From assembly GCA_027886175.1 (NCBI GenBank), contig JAJNNQ010000024.1, forward strand, positions 7,610,001-7,674,000: a DNA stretch of 64,000 bases, written 5' to 3'. Below the pieces are notes generated by a model. It saw nothing but the letters and a program-made list of their open reading frames with translations, was not told the origin of the DNA and ran no database searches. Shown one piece after another: positions 38,486-49,494 of this stretch (its first letter is position 1; each line of letters opens with the position of its first letter). The translations under genes were made by a program, and so were the position numbers. Source of the DNA: Phylloscopus collybita. Its lineage: Eukaryota > Chordata > Aves > Passeriformes > Phylloscopidae.

Positions 38486-38567
38486 ATCATTTCACTCTCT
38501 GTACAAAGCTCCTCAATGTCTTGGCTTTGAATTCAGCTTTGATTGTATTTTGTTCCTGTGATGGATT
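38486..38567 (+). repeat. unrecognised dispersed repeat, copy B (82 bp)
   Basis: Ungapped partner of 36346-36427, in the same orientation and about 2.1 kb downstream. It ends in a T-rich stretch, as copy A does. The upstream poly(A) has no counterpart at copy A. Confidence 0.7.
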
Positions 38568-38653
38568 ATTTTTTTTCCAACACCCTTCTACAGCATTCAT
38601 TAGTGTTTGAACCATCACAATAGAAAAAAAGAAAAGGAAAAAAACCTAGTGTC

Positions 38654-38728
38654 TGGGATTTTTTGGTATTTTGGTTTGATTTTGTTTTTTGGTTTGTTTG
38701 GGTTTGTTGTTTTTTGGGTTTTTTTGTG
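38654..38728 (-). repeat. G/T-only-like tract (A/C tract on the minus strand)
   Basis: TTTTTTGG, TTTGTTTTTTGG and GGGTTTGTTG units, nearly free of A and C on the + strand. It is the inverted counterpart of the A/C tracts elsewhere and ends about 160 bp after the 82-bp repeat copy B. Confidence 0.83.
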
Positions 38729-40327
38729 AGAACTACATGTTGCAGCATATGAAGCTAATGGAAAATCAAATAACCTAGTAGTAAAAACAAAGCACATCTT
38801 CTAGGTCCACATAAAATGAAGGGTACATCTGTCTTAGAGTGATGAATTACTTCATTTCTTCATGAAATTTGTGTATTGCATTTAAATAATTCTATTAAAT
38901 ACTTTTAAAATAGTCTTTCATCAAACTGTAGCTGCTCGGGTGATACTGAAGTGATACTGAAAGTAAAAGTACTGAGTGAGTTATAAGAGAAAAACAGAAA
39001 TCTGAAATATAAGCTGTCAATAATATTTCCATTCATCAAAAGTGACAAGGTCATGGTTGCAAATTCTATATGCCAGAACTTAGAAGCTTCATAGGAGTTT
39101 CCTCATTGTTCCTTGAATTTAATGGGCAGATTGTGAGAAAAACACTAATTAAAGGAATCTGTGGCTTTCCTCCAGCACTGAATTATGAGGTCATTACTAC
39201 TTGTTAAAATCCTTATCTCACTCAAATATTCATAATTATCTACTAGGTCTCTTGCAGACAGGGAGATTATGATAATACATCTAGCTCTTGTTATTAGTGG
39301 GCAGTTTTCATCAGTATTCCAGATTGGTCCACTACTCTGAGCCATAGCCACATCATCATAAATCACCAGTGGAAATGCTAAACAAAAGTAACTTCTCTGT
39401 GGGAAGGACGCTCCTGGTTGCTTTACTTTCAATAGTTGGTTTTTGTTTTTTTTTTTTTTTCTTCTGCATTACTTGCAGCACTTTGAAACCTGAAAATGCA
39501 ATTTCTCTTGCTATTGATTTTTGTTCTCTCCCATTTAGTAAGCACTGAGGTAGCTGGAGATCTATGCATGCACCTTTCCATGGGGTGAGCCTGGAATATG
39601 TTTTATTGTTTCAGTATGTTGCTTCTGCAGCTTGGGAGCCTGGTCTCAGTGTGTGGGGAGCACTTCACCTGCAAAATCAGAAGAATTATTTGCTTACAGA
39701 AAGTTCTGATGAACTCCCTTATTTTAGTGGATGAGCTATGCAGCACTGCAATGACCTTAGTCTGATTAAGTCCATATTCTTTACACATCCCTCAGCTGTC
39801 TAATTCTGAAAGCCTCTCTGCATATTTGAAGGAGTTTGAAAGAGTTTTAAGCTGCAGAAGTTTGTAACTTCATAACCTTAGGTTTATGTTAAATCTGCAG
39901 CCTTGATATTCTTTCCTTATAAGCAAATTTTAATTCTATTTATTCATAGGTTTCTGTTTAAGATATCTATCACAGAGTTTCCTATCAAAGCAGCATCTAT
40001 TAAAGCAGGTCAAGCAGTGGAACTGGAGGAAATGTCATTGTGCTTACAGTGCTCAAGTTTCTCTTTCATCTGTTTAAACAACATGGTAACTTAAGGATTT
40101 TTCCAATGCAGGACAAGGTTACTAATATAACTGAAGTGTTTTCATCTTGTTCAAGTTTTGGTCAAATGAATGTATGATTTCTGGATGAAAATTTAAACTA
40201 AATGAGAATATAACTATAAAATAAGTATTATCTCTATTCCAAGTTAGAATAGTGTATTTACTGTAATACTCATACTTTTTCACTTTTCAGAGAGAGGCCA
40301 AGGGGTCAGCAGTATCTGGAGTCCATC
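38729..40327. other. unique AT-rich non-coding DNA
   Basis: No gene or mobile element recognised. A 14-base-class T run lies near 39447-39460. Confidence 0.55.
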
Positions 40328-40359
40328 TTTTTTTTTTTTTTTCTTTTTTTTTTTTTTTC

Positions 40360-40390
<31 letters not shown>

Positions 40391-40396
40391 TTTTTT
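40328..40396. repeat. T-rich tract with isolated C
   Basis: About 69 bp of T interrupted by single C bases at irregular spacing of roughly 10-17. On the minus strand it gives a spurious Lys/Arg-rich frame. Confidence 0.93.
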
Positions 40397-43300
40397 CAGT
40401 CTACCATCTTCATCAGTCTCACCTTTCCTAAAGAAAAGCAGAAAAGCAGAAGCTCCTTTTGCCACATGGTATGAACAGGAAAGAAACTGGTCTGTTAAGG
40501 ATAAGGAATTGGAAAGTGATTTGGAGCTGACAATCTGGGTATCAGGGTATCAGGGTAATGGCAGTGTAATCTGGCATTGCCCTGGGGATTTCCTGTGTGA
40601 AAAATAACAAATTGTCTAGCAGGGCTATCACAACAGCAACCACAGCAAATACCATGGAACAAGGAGCAAAAGGAAGATCGTGGCTGCTCCTCCATAGCTT
40701 TGATTGAAAACTGCAAAGTACTGCAGGCATTTTCACTAAAAATAGAAGTCCAGGGTGATTATTCTTTATAGATGCAGATCACAAAGGTGACAGTGCTAGA
40801 GAGAAGCTACAGGTCTTTAATGAAATTCAGTCTTTGCAATACACATTCCACAGGAGAGACATAAATAAGTTTGGGAACTTAGTTGCTGTGGGTGGATGTC
40901 TGGGCAGCTTTTTCCTAGTTTTGGGGGTTCTTTTTGAGTTTGATGAAGCTGAGTACTAAATCTGCCCTATTTCAGTCTATTCAAGTGCAGTCAGAGAGAA
41001 AACAGTTCTGCTAGAACAAAAGTTGGACTTCCATAGGGAAGATGAGCTGTGCTGACAATCCTTGTTTAATCTCAACAAGAGGAAAAACTGTTTTAAATAA
41101 AATGATATAAAGGGATTGTTTAAAACCCCTGAAATATGGGTTTTTTATCAGCACAGCTACTGTTACTAAATATCAAATTATTAAAATGCAGATGGACCTT
41201 TGTCAACTGGGTTTACTCCCACCCATGAAGAACAGTTACTGATTTCCATCAGGCTAGTGCAGAGTTGTGTGTTCAATAAAGGGAAAAAAAAAAAAAAAAG
41301 ATTACACCCTACATCCTTCACTTCCTAATTGAGAAAATTACTTGTATTTCTCAGGGTTCATTGAGGAGTTTAATAATTGGCAAACACATTCAAAAATACT
41401 TCACTCAATAAGAATTGGAGATAAAATTATCCTCTCCTTTCTGGACTAAAGTGTAGTATAACAAGCTCAAGTGGTATGACCCTATTACATGAGTTACTTA
41501 GACTCAAAATAAATATTTAGTGAGTTAGTTTAGTTCTGTGTAATTTGTCATGAATCAACAGTCTAACCCCTCCCAAATTCTTAGATATATATGTCTAGTT
41601 ATGACATTTAACTATATAGTGGGATGAGGATTCATATTTGGTTTGTTGATTGATTTTGAAGGCTGCTCTTTTTGTTGCTGTTTTCTCTGAAAAAAAAAGG
41701 AAATTACCAGTGATTGCCAGTGTCATTTCTTGCTTTTGGTACAAATAATTAAAGGAGAAGTCTGAGGGGAGAATGAGGACTTATTCTGGTTTTAAGTGAC
41801 TAGTTTGAGAGAGTCACTTTTATGAAGTAACATTCTTGAACTGTGTTTAGACAAACTTTAGGGGGAAAATACATATAGGATATATCCTAGAATCACAGTT
41901 TCTGTGAATTACACCATTGTTAGTCTTGAGTTTATAAAGCCAGTTCAGAAGACTTCAAAATGCATTAAAGATTCAAACTAGCTTCTTCACAATATTGTTA
42001 AAGTATTGTTCTTTGACTTTTCACAGTATGGTGTTAACTAAAGGATTTTTTTTTTTTTGTTGTTTGTTTTCCACACCATGTGACATAAGAGGAAAGAAAA
42101 AGAAAGCTGATCTCATACAAGTGAGCATTTTTAAACATCAGATTAGGTGGATAGATTTTTGATCTTAAAAGTAAAGACATAAGGGAACCAAGTACACATA
42201 GGACATCAGCATGGTCTCTACTGAACTTGCAATTTTCGATTCTAACCAAGAGCTTTTCAATGGCAGACTAATCATTTTTGACAGTGTTGCATGGTGTTTC
42301 TAAAAAAAAAACTACATAAAAGCAAGTGGGTTTGCTTTTACTTGCAGTAAATTTTATTTTATATGCAGATACAAAGACAATGCATTCAAAGTAACATTAA
42401 TATTATTTACAATAATACATTTTTGTTATTTTCAATCATTGGAGGCAACATAATGAACTGTCCTCTTTCCATGGGTCATCTAACAATATAAATACCTAAA
42501 AATAGTACTGGTCCATTCATGTAACTTGGTCAGTGAGCAGGGAGGAAACTGAACTGCAATTGTACTTGCAATCAAAAAAAAGCAGGTGGATAATCTTTGT
42601 GATTCAGATGCAACTATGTGCAGTTTTTGCTTTTAACTTCTCTCTGATTCATTGCTTACCACAACACCTTCCAGAAGACAGGAAGTTACAAATAACGTAA
42701 AACAAGACAGGAAATTATAGGAGATGTGATTTAAATGTAGACTTTTTCTAATTCCTTATCATCACAGATCACAATGCAGAGATTTTTCACTTTAAGAAGT
42801 GTGGTGGGGCGGGGACAGGGAGCAAGGCTATGGTTGACTAAGTCTGCTTCATGACAGTGAGAGAACTACTAAAAAGTATTCTGAGAATTTTCCCTGGGTT
42901 CTTGGAAAGCTTGCAGAGTGTGATTTCTAGTGGGTGGTGTTCATAGTTATAAAAGCAGTTATGAAAGCTATTAGACTCTTTGCTTCTGATGGGCACAGAC
43001 ATCCGTTGTGTCCATGAAAATCCCTCTCTGGTGCAACAGATCCTTTCTGGATCACCTCTCTCCTATAATCAACATCTCCTATTGCTGTAACTCACACTGT
43101 ATCCCTCAGATCAGCTGGAGGTCTGGCCTTAGGGCACCCAGGACCTGCAGGTTCTGTGTACTCAAATTTTAGGTTTGTGGCCTTATCACGTGTAAGCTTG
43201 GGATCTTGGACTTGTTTCAATTATGCTGTAAGCTACAATAACTCTAATTGTCATTGTGGAGAAATGTATCGAATAGCTCAGCTACTTGGACAGCACACAG

Positions 43301-44473
43301 TTTAGAATTTATTAGCTGCTGCTCTGCTCCTAATTTAGTGGCATAGTCTCATCTCATTGAAAGTTTAATTGCCATTATTAAGTAATCATTTTGATAGGTT
43401 ATTCCATTTTCTGCCCTGTTTATCTTCTGTTCTTAAGTGTCTTGCTTTTTCCTCTTTCAACATTGCCATCTCAATCCGAGCTCCTCCTGACTAATGCTCA
43501 ATATTTTCCAGCTTTTTTTTTTTTTTTTTTTTTAATGGCACAATCAGTGCTTGATAGGATCTCTATGTCTTCTGCAATTCTGTCAAACTGGTAGGAAGAG
43601 ACTTGAGTACTGCAATTTCCCTTCTGAGCTCCTGCTGTTGCACCATTTTGACACATGGGATTTTTTGCCGTCTACTCTGTTTTTCATTTTTTTCTTATAG
43701 AATAAGATTCTTTCTATGTTGAAATCAATTGCCCATTTAAAAAAAAAATAGCTTTCCAAAAACATCTCCTATGCACAGAGTACCTCCAATATCTTCTAGG
43801 GTGTATACATGAAATAAAGAATTTTCTAACTTACAATCCCTCTCCATAGTAAGTGATTAGCAGGCAAAGCCATTCTTTTATACTGGTTATTTTTTCTATC
43901 ATAATCAACTTGAAAGTGCTTCTGCCCTGTCATTATGCATATCACATTTTGGTTTTTTCATAGACATTTCCATAGACAAAGGAAATGAAAATAACCTAGG
44001 TCCTCCAAAATAATCTGATTTTTATTTCACAAGTTACACTGTTTTTATCACTACAATATCTTCTGTGCCCTTTTATGCATCCTCTAGTGTGTGCACATAC
44101 ATGCAAAAAACCCACTCATAATGACAACAAGATCCCTGCAAGGCAGATGAGATGGGATATGCAGCTATGGATTGTTATTTGAGCTTTTGGAGAGAATGCT
44201 AAAGATTAATAGTAATAAAAAGTTATTTATACTTTCTGCCTTATTTGATGCTTCTTACTTATTCTCCTTTCTAGTATTTCATACTAGTATTACTGACCTC
44301 AGGCTCTATTTATTTCATTGCTTTAATTACTGATATTTTTGAAGCACCAAGTAACATCCAAGGCCTTTTTCTTTCCTGATGGATATTTTAATGGCCATGA
44401 TATGATAAAAGTTGCTGGGCATTTAATAGATACTTCAGCTCCACTGAAAATCTGTGCACAATAAAAGTGCTTT
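40397..44473. other. unique AT-rich non-coding DNA
   Basis: A 16-bp poly(A) lies at 41284-41299 and a 21-bp poly(T) at 43513-43533. Positions 40537-40558 hold two and a half copies of GGGTATCA. No exon or mobile element recognised. Confidence 0.5.
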
Positions 44474-44478
44474 GCATG

Positions 44479-44793
44479 ACGTGTCCTGAAATACAGACTC
44501 CTGGCAGGGATCCTGCAGACTTGTGGAGAGAGAAGCCCATGTTGGAGCAGGTTTCTGGGCTTGTGACTCTATGAAGGTGTAGGAGAAGTTAATGAAGGAT
44601 TGTGTCCCATGGGAGGGAGCCCACAGTGAAGCAGGGGACACTGTGAGGAGTCCTGCACCCAAGGAGACTTCAGTTCCCATTCCTCATCCCCCTGCACCAC
44701 TCTGAGGGTGCACAAATCAGGAGTAAAGTTGAGCCTGGGAAGAAGGGAGGGCTGGAGGGAAGGTGTTTCAAGTTTTGTTTCTCATTACCCTGC
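44479..44793 (+). mobile_element. outer solo LTR, 5' segment (avian endogenous retrovirus type)
   Basis: This is the left part of an LTR later split by a second LTR. It carries phrases I recognise from avian LTRs: AGCCCATGTTGGAGCAG, GTCCCATGGGAGGGAGCCCA, GAGGAGTCCTGCACCC, GTAAAGTTGAGCCTGGGAAG, and GGTGTTTCAAG before TTTCTCATTACCC. The element resumes at 45564. Its left boundary is uncertain: GCATG at 44474-44478 matches GCATG just beyond the right end (45763-45767) and may be the target duplication, but the sequence after it does not start with the usual TG. No retroviral gene or open frame is present. Confidence 0.72.
44789..44793. repeat. target-site duplication, left copy (CCTGC)
   Basis: CCTGC directly before the inner LTR, matched by CCTGC at 45559-45563. 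A 5-bp duplication fits ERVL-type integration. Confidence 0.8.
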
Positions 44794-45000
44794 TCTCTTG
44801 GGTTGTGGAACCAAAAATGTGTATTCTATTTCATCTGTTGAAAGCAGCTGGGGAGATGTTTTTCTTTATCTCTTGTAACTCTGGGAGGAGGGGGGCTGAT
44901 GCCTTTTGATAATGGGCCAGCTGTTAAAACCAGGTGGGGCAGTGTTTCTTATCTCTTTTCACAATGGGCCATTAAGAATCCCCAAGCTGTTCTCCTCCCC

Positions 45001-45048
45001 AAAGCAGTACATCCACAAAGCAGTACATCCACAAAGCAGTACATCCAC
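45001..45048 (+). repeat. three perfect 16-bp tandem repeats in the LTR U3 region
   Basis: AAAGCAGTACATCCAC occurs three times head to tail with no mismatch. It lies about 60 bp upstream of the TATA-like box. Duplicated words in U3 often act as enhancer elements in retroviral LTRs; that role is inferred here. Confidence 0.93.
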
Positions 45049-45275
45049 ATTCCATCATCCCATTGTGAGATGTTCTACACAAATGGGGGGAGCCAACCAT
45101 TCCTACCTGGATAAAACTGAGACACAGGAACACGAAGCCATCCAGCTTCACCCATTTCCTGGAGGAAGACTGGACCCCTTCTCACCATCACTGGACCCTT
45201 GTTCTACAGGATCATCTCTACTCCACCAGAACCACATCTGACACTCCAGGAGGACTCACTTTTGGACTGCTTCCA

Positions 45276-45296
45276 ACACCCTGACCAACAGGGTGT
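45276..45296 (+). repeat. 8-bp hairpin inside the inner LTR
   Basis: ACACCCTG and CAGGGTGT flank the loop ACCAA. It lies between the TATA-like box and the AGTAAA signal, so it would be in the transcribed R/leader part if the LTR were active. Confidence 0.65.
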
Positions 45297-45558
45297 CAGG
45301 TTGTAGCTCTGACTCTGTCAGGGTTTTCCAGGATTGCTTGTTTATTTGTGCGCTTGTTTGGTTGGGTGGTTTTGTTTTTCTACTACATTTGTATTGTTAA
45401 TATTCCCAGTAAAGAACTGTTATTCCTATTCCCAAATCTTTGCCTGAAAGCCCTTAATTGCAAAATTATAATTTGGCGGGGGTGTGGGGTTTACAATCTC
45501 CATTCTAAGGGAAACTCCAGCTTTCCCTGTCAGATACCTGTCTTTCCAAACCAAGACA

Positions 45559-45563
45559 CCTGC
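45559..45563. repeat. target-site duplication, right copy (CCTGC)
   Basis: Matches 44789-44793 exactly. The next bases (TCT) begin the resumed outer LTR. Confidence 0.8.
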
Positions 45564-45762
45564 TCTGATTTTGATGTGTAATAAAATAAGCCAATTTCCC
45601 AGAGCAGTTCAAATCTGCTTTGCCCATGACAGGAACTGGTGAAGGATCTCTCCCTGCCTTGCTCGACCCACGAGCCTTTTGTCATGTTTTCTCTCCTTCT
45701 GAGGGGAGTGACAGAGTGGCTTTGGGAGACACCTGGCCTCCACACAGAATCAACCCACAACA
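45564..45762 (+). mobile_element. outer solo LTR, 3' segment
   Basis: Sequence of the outer LTR resumes directly after the inner element. A poly(A) signal AATAAA lies at 45580-45585. It is followed by avian LTR phrases such as TTTGCCCATGACAGGAACTGG, GATCTCTCCCTGCC, CCCACGAGCCTTTTGTCATG and GGGAGTGACAGAGTGGCTTT. It ends AATCAACCCACAACA, with the canonical CA at 45761-45762. With the 5' segment it makes an LTR of about 514 bp. The + frame from 45620 to 45916 merely reads through it. Confidence 0.78.
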
Positions 45763-47688
45763 GCATGGAAACTTAAGAGAAGCCACCAGATTGCTGAATG
45801 GACCTGGTAAGAATTTGGGGATTATGAGCTTTAAAGAAACCAAAATGAAATATAAAAGAGAATGCTTCTCTCAACATTATTCAGTGACCCAAACCACTTC
45901 AGAATTATACATATGACTAGAGAGAAGTATTTCTTTCTGTGTAGCATAGCTTGCTTTAAAGCAATTTCTTTTCCCAGGTGATTCTGCCTAGCTGCTTTGC
46001 TTCTCCTGCCTGTAGTTCTTCAAGAAATGGTGAGTTGGAATGGAAGCATTGAGTGGCTAACTTAAGAATGCCTGATCCAGATGGAATTAACTAAACAAGA
46101 TTATTACTTTAACTCCAATGCTTTTTATTACTGTAGTAAAAAAATGTATTTTTACATGGTTTTAAAACTCGTGTCCATTGTTCCTTCATAGCAGCTGTAA
46201 GAAAGTGCAGTCACATCTCTTCATTTTTATGATGCCACTTCTTCCCCTCCTGGTTTGCTTATTTGAGAAATTGTTTCCTCTTTGTCACAGTTCTTTCAAT
46301 CTCGTGGAGATAAATAACTACTTATAGCCAGTCAAAGATCATTTCTATTTGGCTTCAATATTTCTGCTTTCAAGCTTACTCAAGGTATGTATGTAATGTA
46401 AATCTCTGTTCCAGTGAACAACACATAATTTTTGTGCCCTATTTTGAATCTGAATCGTCCGTTCTGTAAAGAAAAGGGAAAAACCTCAAAAATAGATCAA
46501 AGAGAAAACCTAATTATTTGCATGAATGGCAAAAGAGGATTATAAAAGCCCTTTTTAAGTTGTCAGCACTGCATCTTTCATTATGTACGTGCTAAGGATG
46601 CCTATAAAGAATTGTAGATTTTATTTTAAATATATTCTGTGTGTGTACATATATATATATGCACGGATGTTTTAACCCTGTACATTGTGCTACTCACAGG
46701 CTCTGCAGTAAAGACATGTGCATCTACTCTGGAGAGTGAAAAGACTCACTGAGGAATTCTAGTCCTGTATCTGTGGCAGAGTCTCCATTTGCCCTTCCAG
46801 CATTAGGGACTGCAAAGGTTTGAAAGTGTGGCAAGTCTCCTGGCTTGTTAATATCTTTGTCATCCTACCAGCTGGGAACTTAACCAGACACAGTTTTATT
46901 GTGCATATTTAAGTCGGAATAATGTCTCACAGATGCTCGTGCATCTCAATTCCCATTTATGTATCATTTTTACTACCATCTGATTTTGTGACCTGCAGTT
47001 CGTATTTATTGTCATTACCCAAGCCATCAAGTCTTCTTTAATAATACTAAACAAAAAAGTGTGAACAATTATATAGGTTCTTAGAGAAAATGCACACAAT
47101 CTGAACTGGCTATGCACAGCTGTTAACATTTAAATCCCATCTATGAGTGGAAACAATTATCTTTAAATTCTACGTGCAATAAAACCAGCAGAATGCTTCT
47201 GGCCTTTTCTGAAATTTATCTTTGGAAATTAATACTGAAAATGGGTATTTTCTTCATTATGGTTTCCCTAATACAAACTATGGGGTGGAATTTACTGTTA
47301 GTGTGGGAGTGAGATCTGGGGCCTGGAGCACTGTTATTCAGAAAGACACACTTTATCTTGAATTTGAAACAAATTAAAAAAAAAAATCAGATTTGTGGGA
47401 AGAGATTCCTGAATCTAAGTACATCCCTTACAGGATGTTACAGCTTTTGGATAGCAACTTTTAATAAGCATGGATGTGCCCAGACAGGTTCTCCATGGGG
47501 CCTGTTTTGTGACTGAAATCAGAAGATCTCTGATGTACACTCAACATGCCTTAAGTTTTGCAGCTGTAGTTCTGTTTTACCATTCTAGCTTGTCTTTTCA
47601 AAAACCTCTTCCCTATTGCTTCCCTTTCTGCTGCTAATGGTGGATGGCAGCTGTCTCGAGACCTCGGTGCTCCATGCTTCTCTTGTCA

Positions 47689-47734
47689 ATGAAAGTGTTT
47701 TCCTGTTGGCATTGACAGACAAAAACACTTTCAT
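47689..47734. repeat. 13-bp perfect inverted repeat (miRNA-like hairpin)
   Basis: ATGAAAGTGTTTT (47689-47701) and AAAACACTTTCAT (47722-47734) flank a 20-base interval. Within that interval CTGT (47703-47706) and ACAG (47715-47718) can pair, giving a stem with one internal loop and an 8-base end loop. At 46 nt it is shorter than a usual animal pre-miRNA stem, so I do not call it an RNA gene. Confidence 0.6.
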
Positions 47735-48018
47735 GTCATCCTTATGAAGTTTCCTCTGATGGACTGGATGAGTGCAACTGTTATCTCTCTTAACTGATTC
47801 CACTCTTATTTTTAATTTTGACTTTACAGCTCAAGAATATATTTTTGCATTTATCCCAGCTGTCTCTCTCCAACACTGGGAAGGGTACGTGTATTCATGT
47901 GTAAGGGACCAAGCAAAGGAATGCACTGTGTGAAGTTATCTGCTGTTAATAAAGCCAGCTTATTTATTATAACACCTTAAATTTATTGACTGTGACCTGT
48001 CTTGACCCCGTCATCTTT

Positions 48019-48041
48019 CTTTTCTCTCAATGAGAGAAAAG
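48019..48041. repeat. 10-bp perfect inverted repeat
   Basis: CTTTTCTCTC and GAGAGAAAAG flank AAT. It is a simple pyrimidine/purine stem, possibly by chance. Confidence 0.6.
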
Positions 48042-49404
48042 CACAAAGGAATACAATGAAATTGTTCATGCCTATTTATTTTTAAAATGCATCCTTTCAT
48101 GAAGATGTATGTAAATTAGATTCCCAGTGAGGACAGCCTTCAGAATCAAGTTCAAACTTTGAGTTTGAAAGTTCAGACTGAAGTACAACATGTGTCCACC
48201 AGGGAAAGGATCAACGTGTTGAAATGTTTGTAAGGTAGTCTCAAGCATCAACTAGTTCTGAACATCCAAAGAGCATCTAGTATGGGGAGAAGCTTTGGGT
48301 AATAAAGTAAAAGACTGAATTTAAGTTTTGACTGGATTGAAATAAAAGAAAAGAAAGGATGGAAGAAAGGCTATAATTATTGGGAGAACATAATGTGATG
48401 CTTAGACAGGATGTGAAATTCGCTGAGGAACATATTGAGGCTATAATTAGAGATAGTGTTTCAGTCACTTTAAAAATGAGTCATTAGAGAATGCATTAAA
48501 AAGAAAAATTCTGCATCTGTTGGGTCTCCCAGTTGGGACAAAAACATGAGACCTAAAAGGGAAATGCAAATTCTTTCTTCCAAGGAGCTCTGAGGTTAAA
48601 TTCCAGAAGTGAAGCACACATAAAGCCTTGAAGTTGGAAACAAATAATAATAATAAAAGAGTATAGGTGGCTTGCAATACTTTCCATACATACTTCTAGA
48701 ATGTATACAAGAACAGTGATACTTATCCTGCAAGGAGTTGAAATTGATTGCTTAGGGGTTTCACAGGGTATTCCTCTCATCTTTCATCATTGCTTTCAAT
48801 TGTAGGCAGGGAAATAGTTCCACTGTGTGCTTTTGTAATGTACAGTAAATAAGAATAGTTCTGTGACTTGTCTCAGTTCTTCTGTGTCCATCTTAAATGT
48901 GAAATGAGCTAGATGGAGAACAGCTTTTGCTAGTCATTGCTCGGCTATAATAAACAGCTTTCAATTAATTTCTTTTCTAATTGTGCTAGGACTAGAGGTG
49001 AGAAGCACAGATGACAATTTTTGATTGCATTGGCTCTTGAACTGAATTTTCTGGGGGAAGAGAAGTTTGTGGGAAGGAGGTCAATGGATGTATCTGGCAC
49101 CACATTGCTTTCAGGCTGTCTGCATGAGGGAATGTTCTACAATAAAATATATTGCCTAGCAATTTTATTCAAACCAGCAAATAAAAGGAAAATGATCTAC
49201 ACAATAAAAAAGACAATGTAATTATTTGGTCCAACAGTTTCCTCTTTTTTCGGCCTCTAACACAGATAACTTTGTGGATCTCTTTATTTCAGATGATCAT
49301 AATCTGTTTTGAAAAGTGTGGGGTTTTTTTGTGGAGTTTTGCCACAGACTAAACTTATGTAGATTTGTAATAAAATAAGATGATTGTGTCAGTATTCTAA
49401 CTGG

Positions 49405-49494
49405 ACAAACAACAACAACAAAAACCACAACAACAACAAAAAACAAAACAAACAAACAAACAAACAAAACCCACCAAACCCAGAACAAACCTGG
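49405..49494 (+). repeat. A/C-only tract
   Basis: Positions 49405-49482 contain only A and C; after a single G the tract continues to about 49494. Units are CAA, CAAA and ACCAAACCC. Confidence 0.88.

Larger units (their letters stand above)
44794..45558 (+). mobile_element. inner solo LTR, 765 bp (passerine ERVL-like), inserted in the outer LTR
   Basis: The element starts TCTCTTGGGTTG and ends AAACCAAGACA, an imperfect terminal inverted repeat. The expected start would be TGTCTTGG, so the first dinucleotide seems to have mutated. It is flanked by CCTGC on both sides. Inside I recognise phrases typical of a passerine LTR family: TTTTGATAATGGGCCAGC, AGCAGTACATCCAC, GAGATGTTCTACAC and AGCCAACCATTCCTACCTGG. 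A TATA-like GATAAAAC lies at about 45110-45117, and a variant poly(A) signal AGTAAA at 45408-45413, so transcription would run along the + strand. No internal region or second LTR is present, so it is a solo LTR left by recombination. The family name is from recall and needs a library search. Confidence 0.85.
45763..49404. other. unique AT-rich non-coding DNA
   Basis: No exon or mobile element recognised beyond the LTR. Hairpins lie at 47689-47734 and 48019-48041. A short AT run lies near 46648-46660. Confidence 0.5.

Noticed and set aside
45620..45916. 98-codon plus-strand open frame
   Set aside because: It reads the 3' part of the outer LTR and runs into flanking DNA. It is not a retroviral gene.
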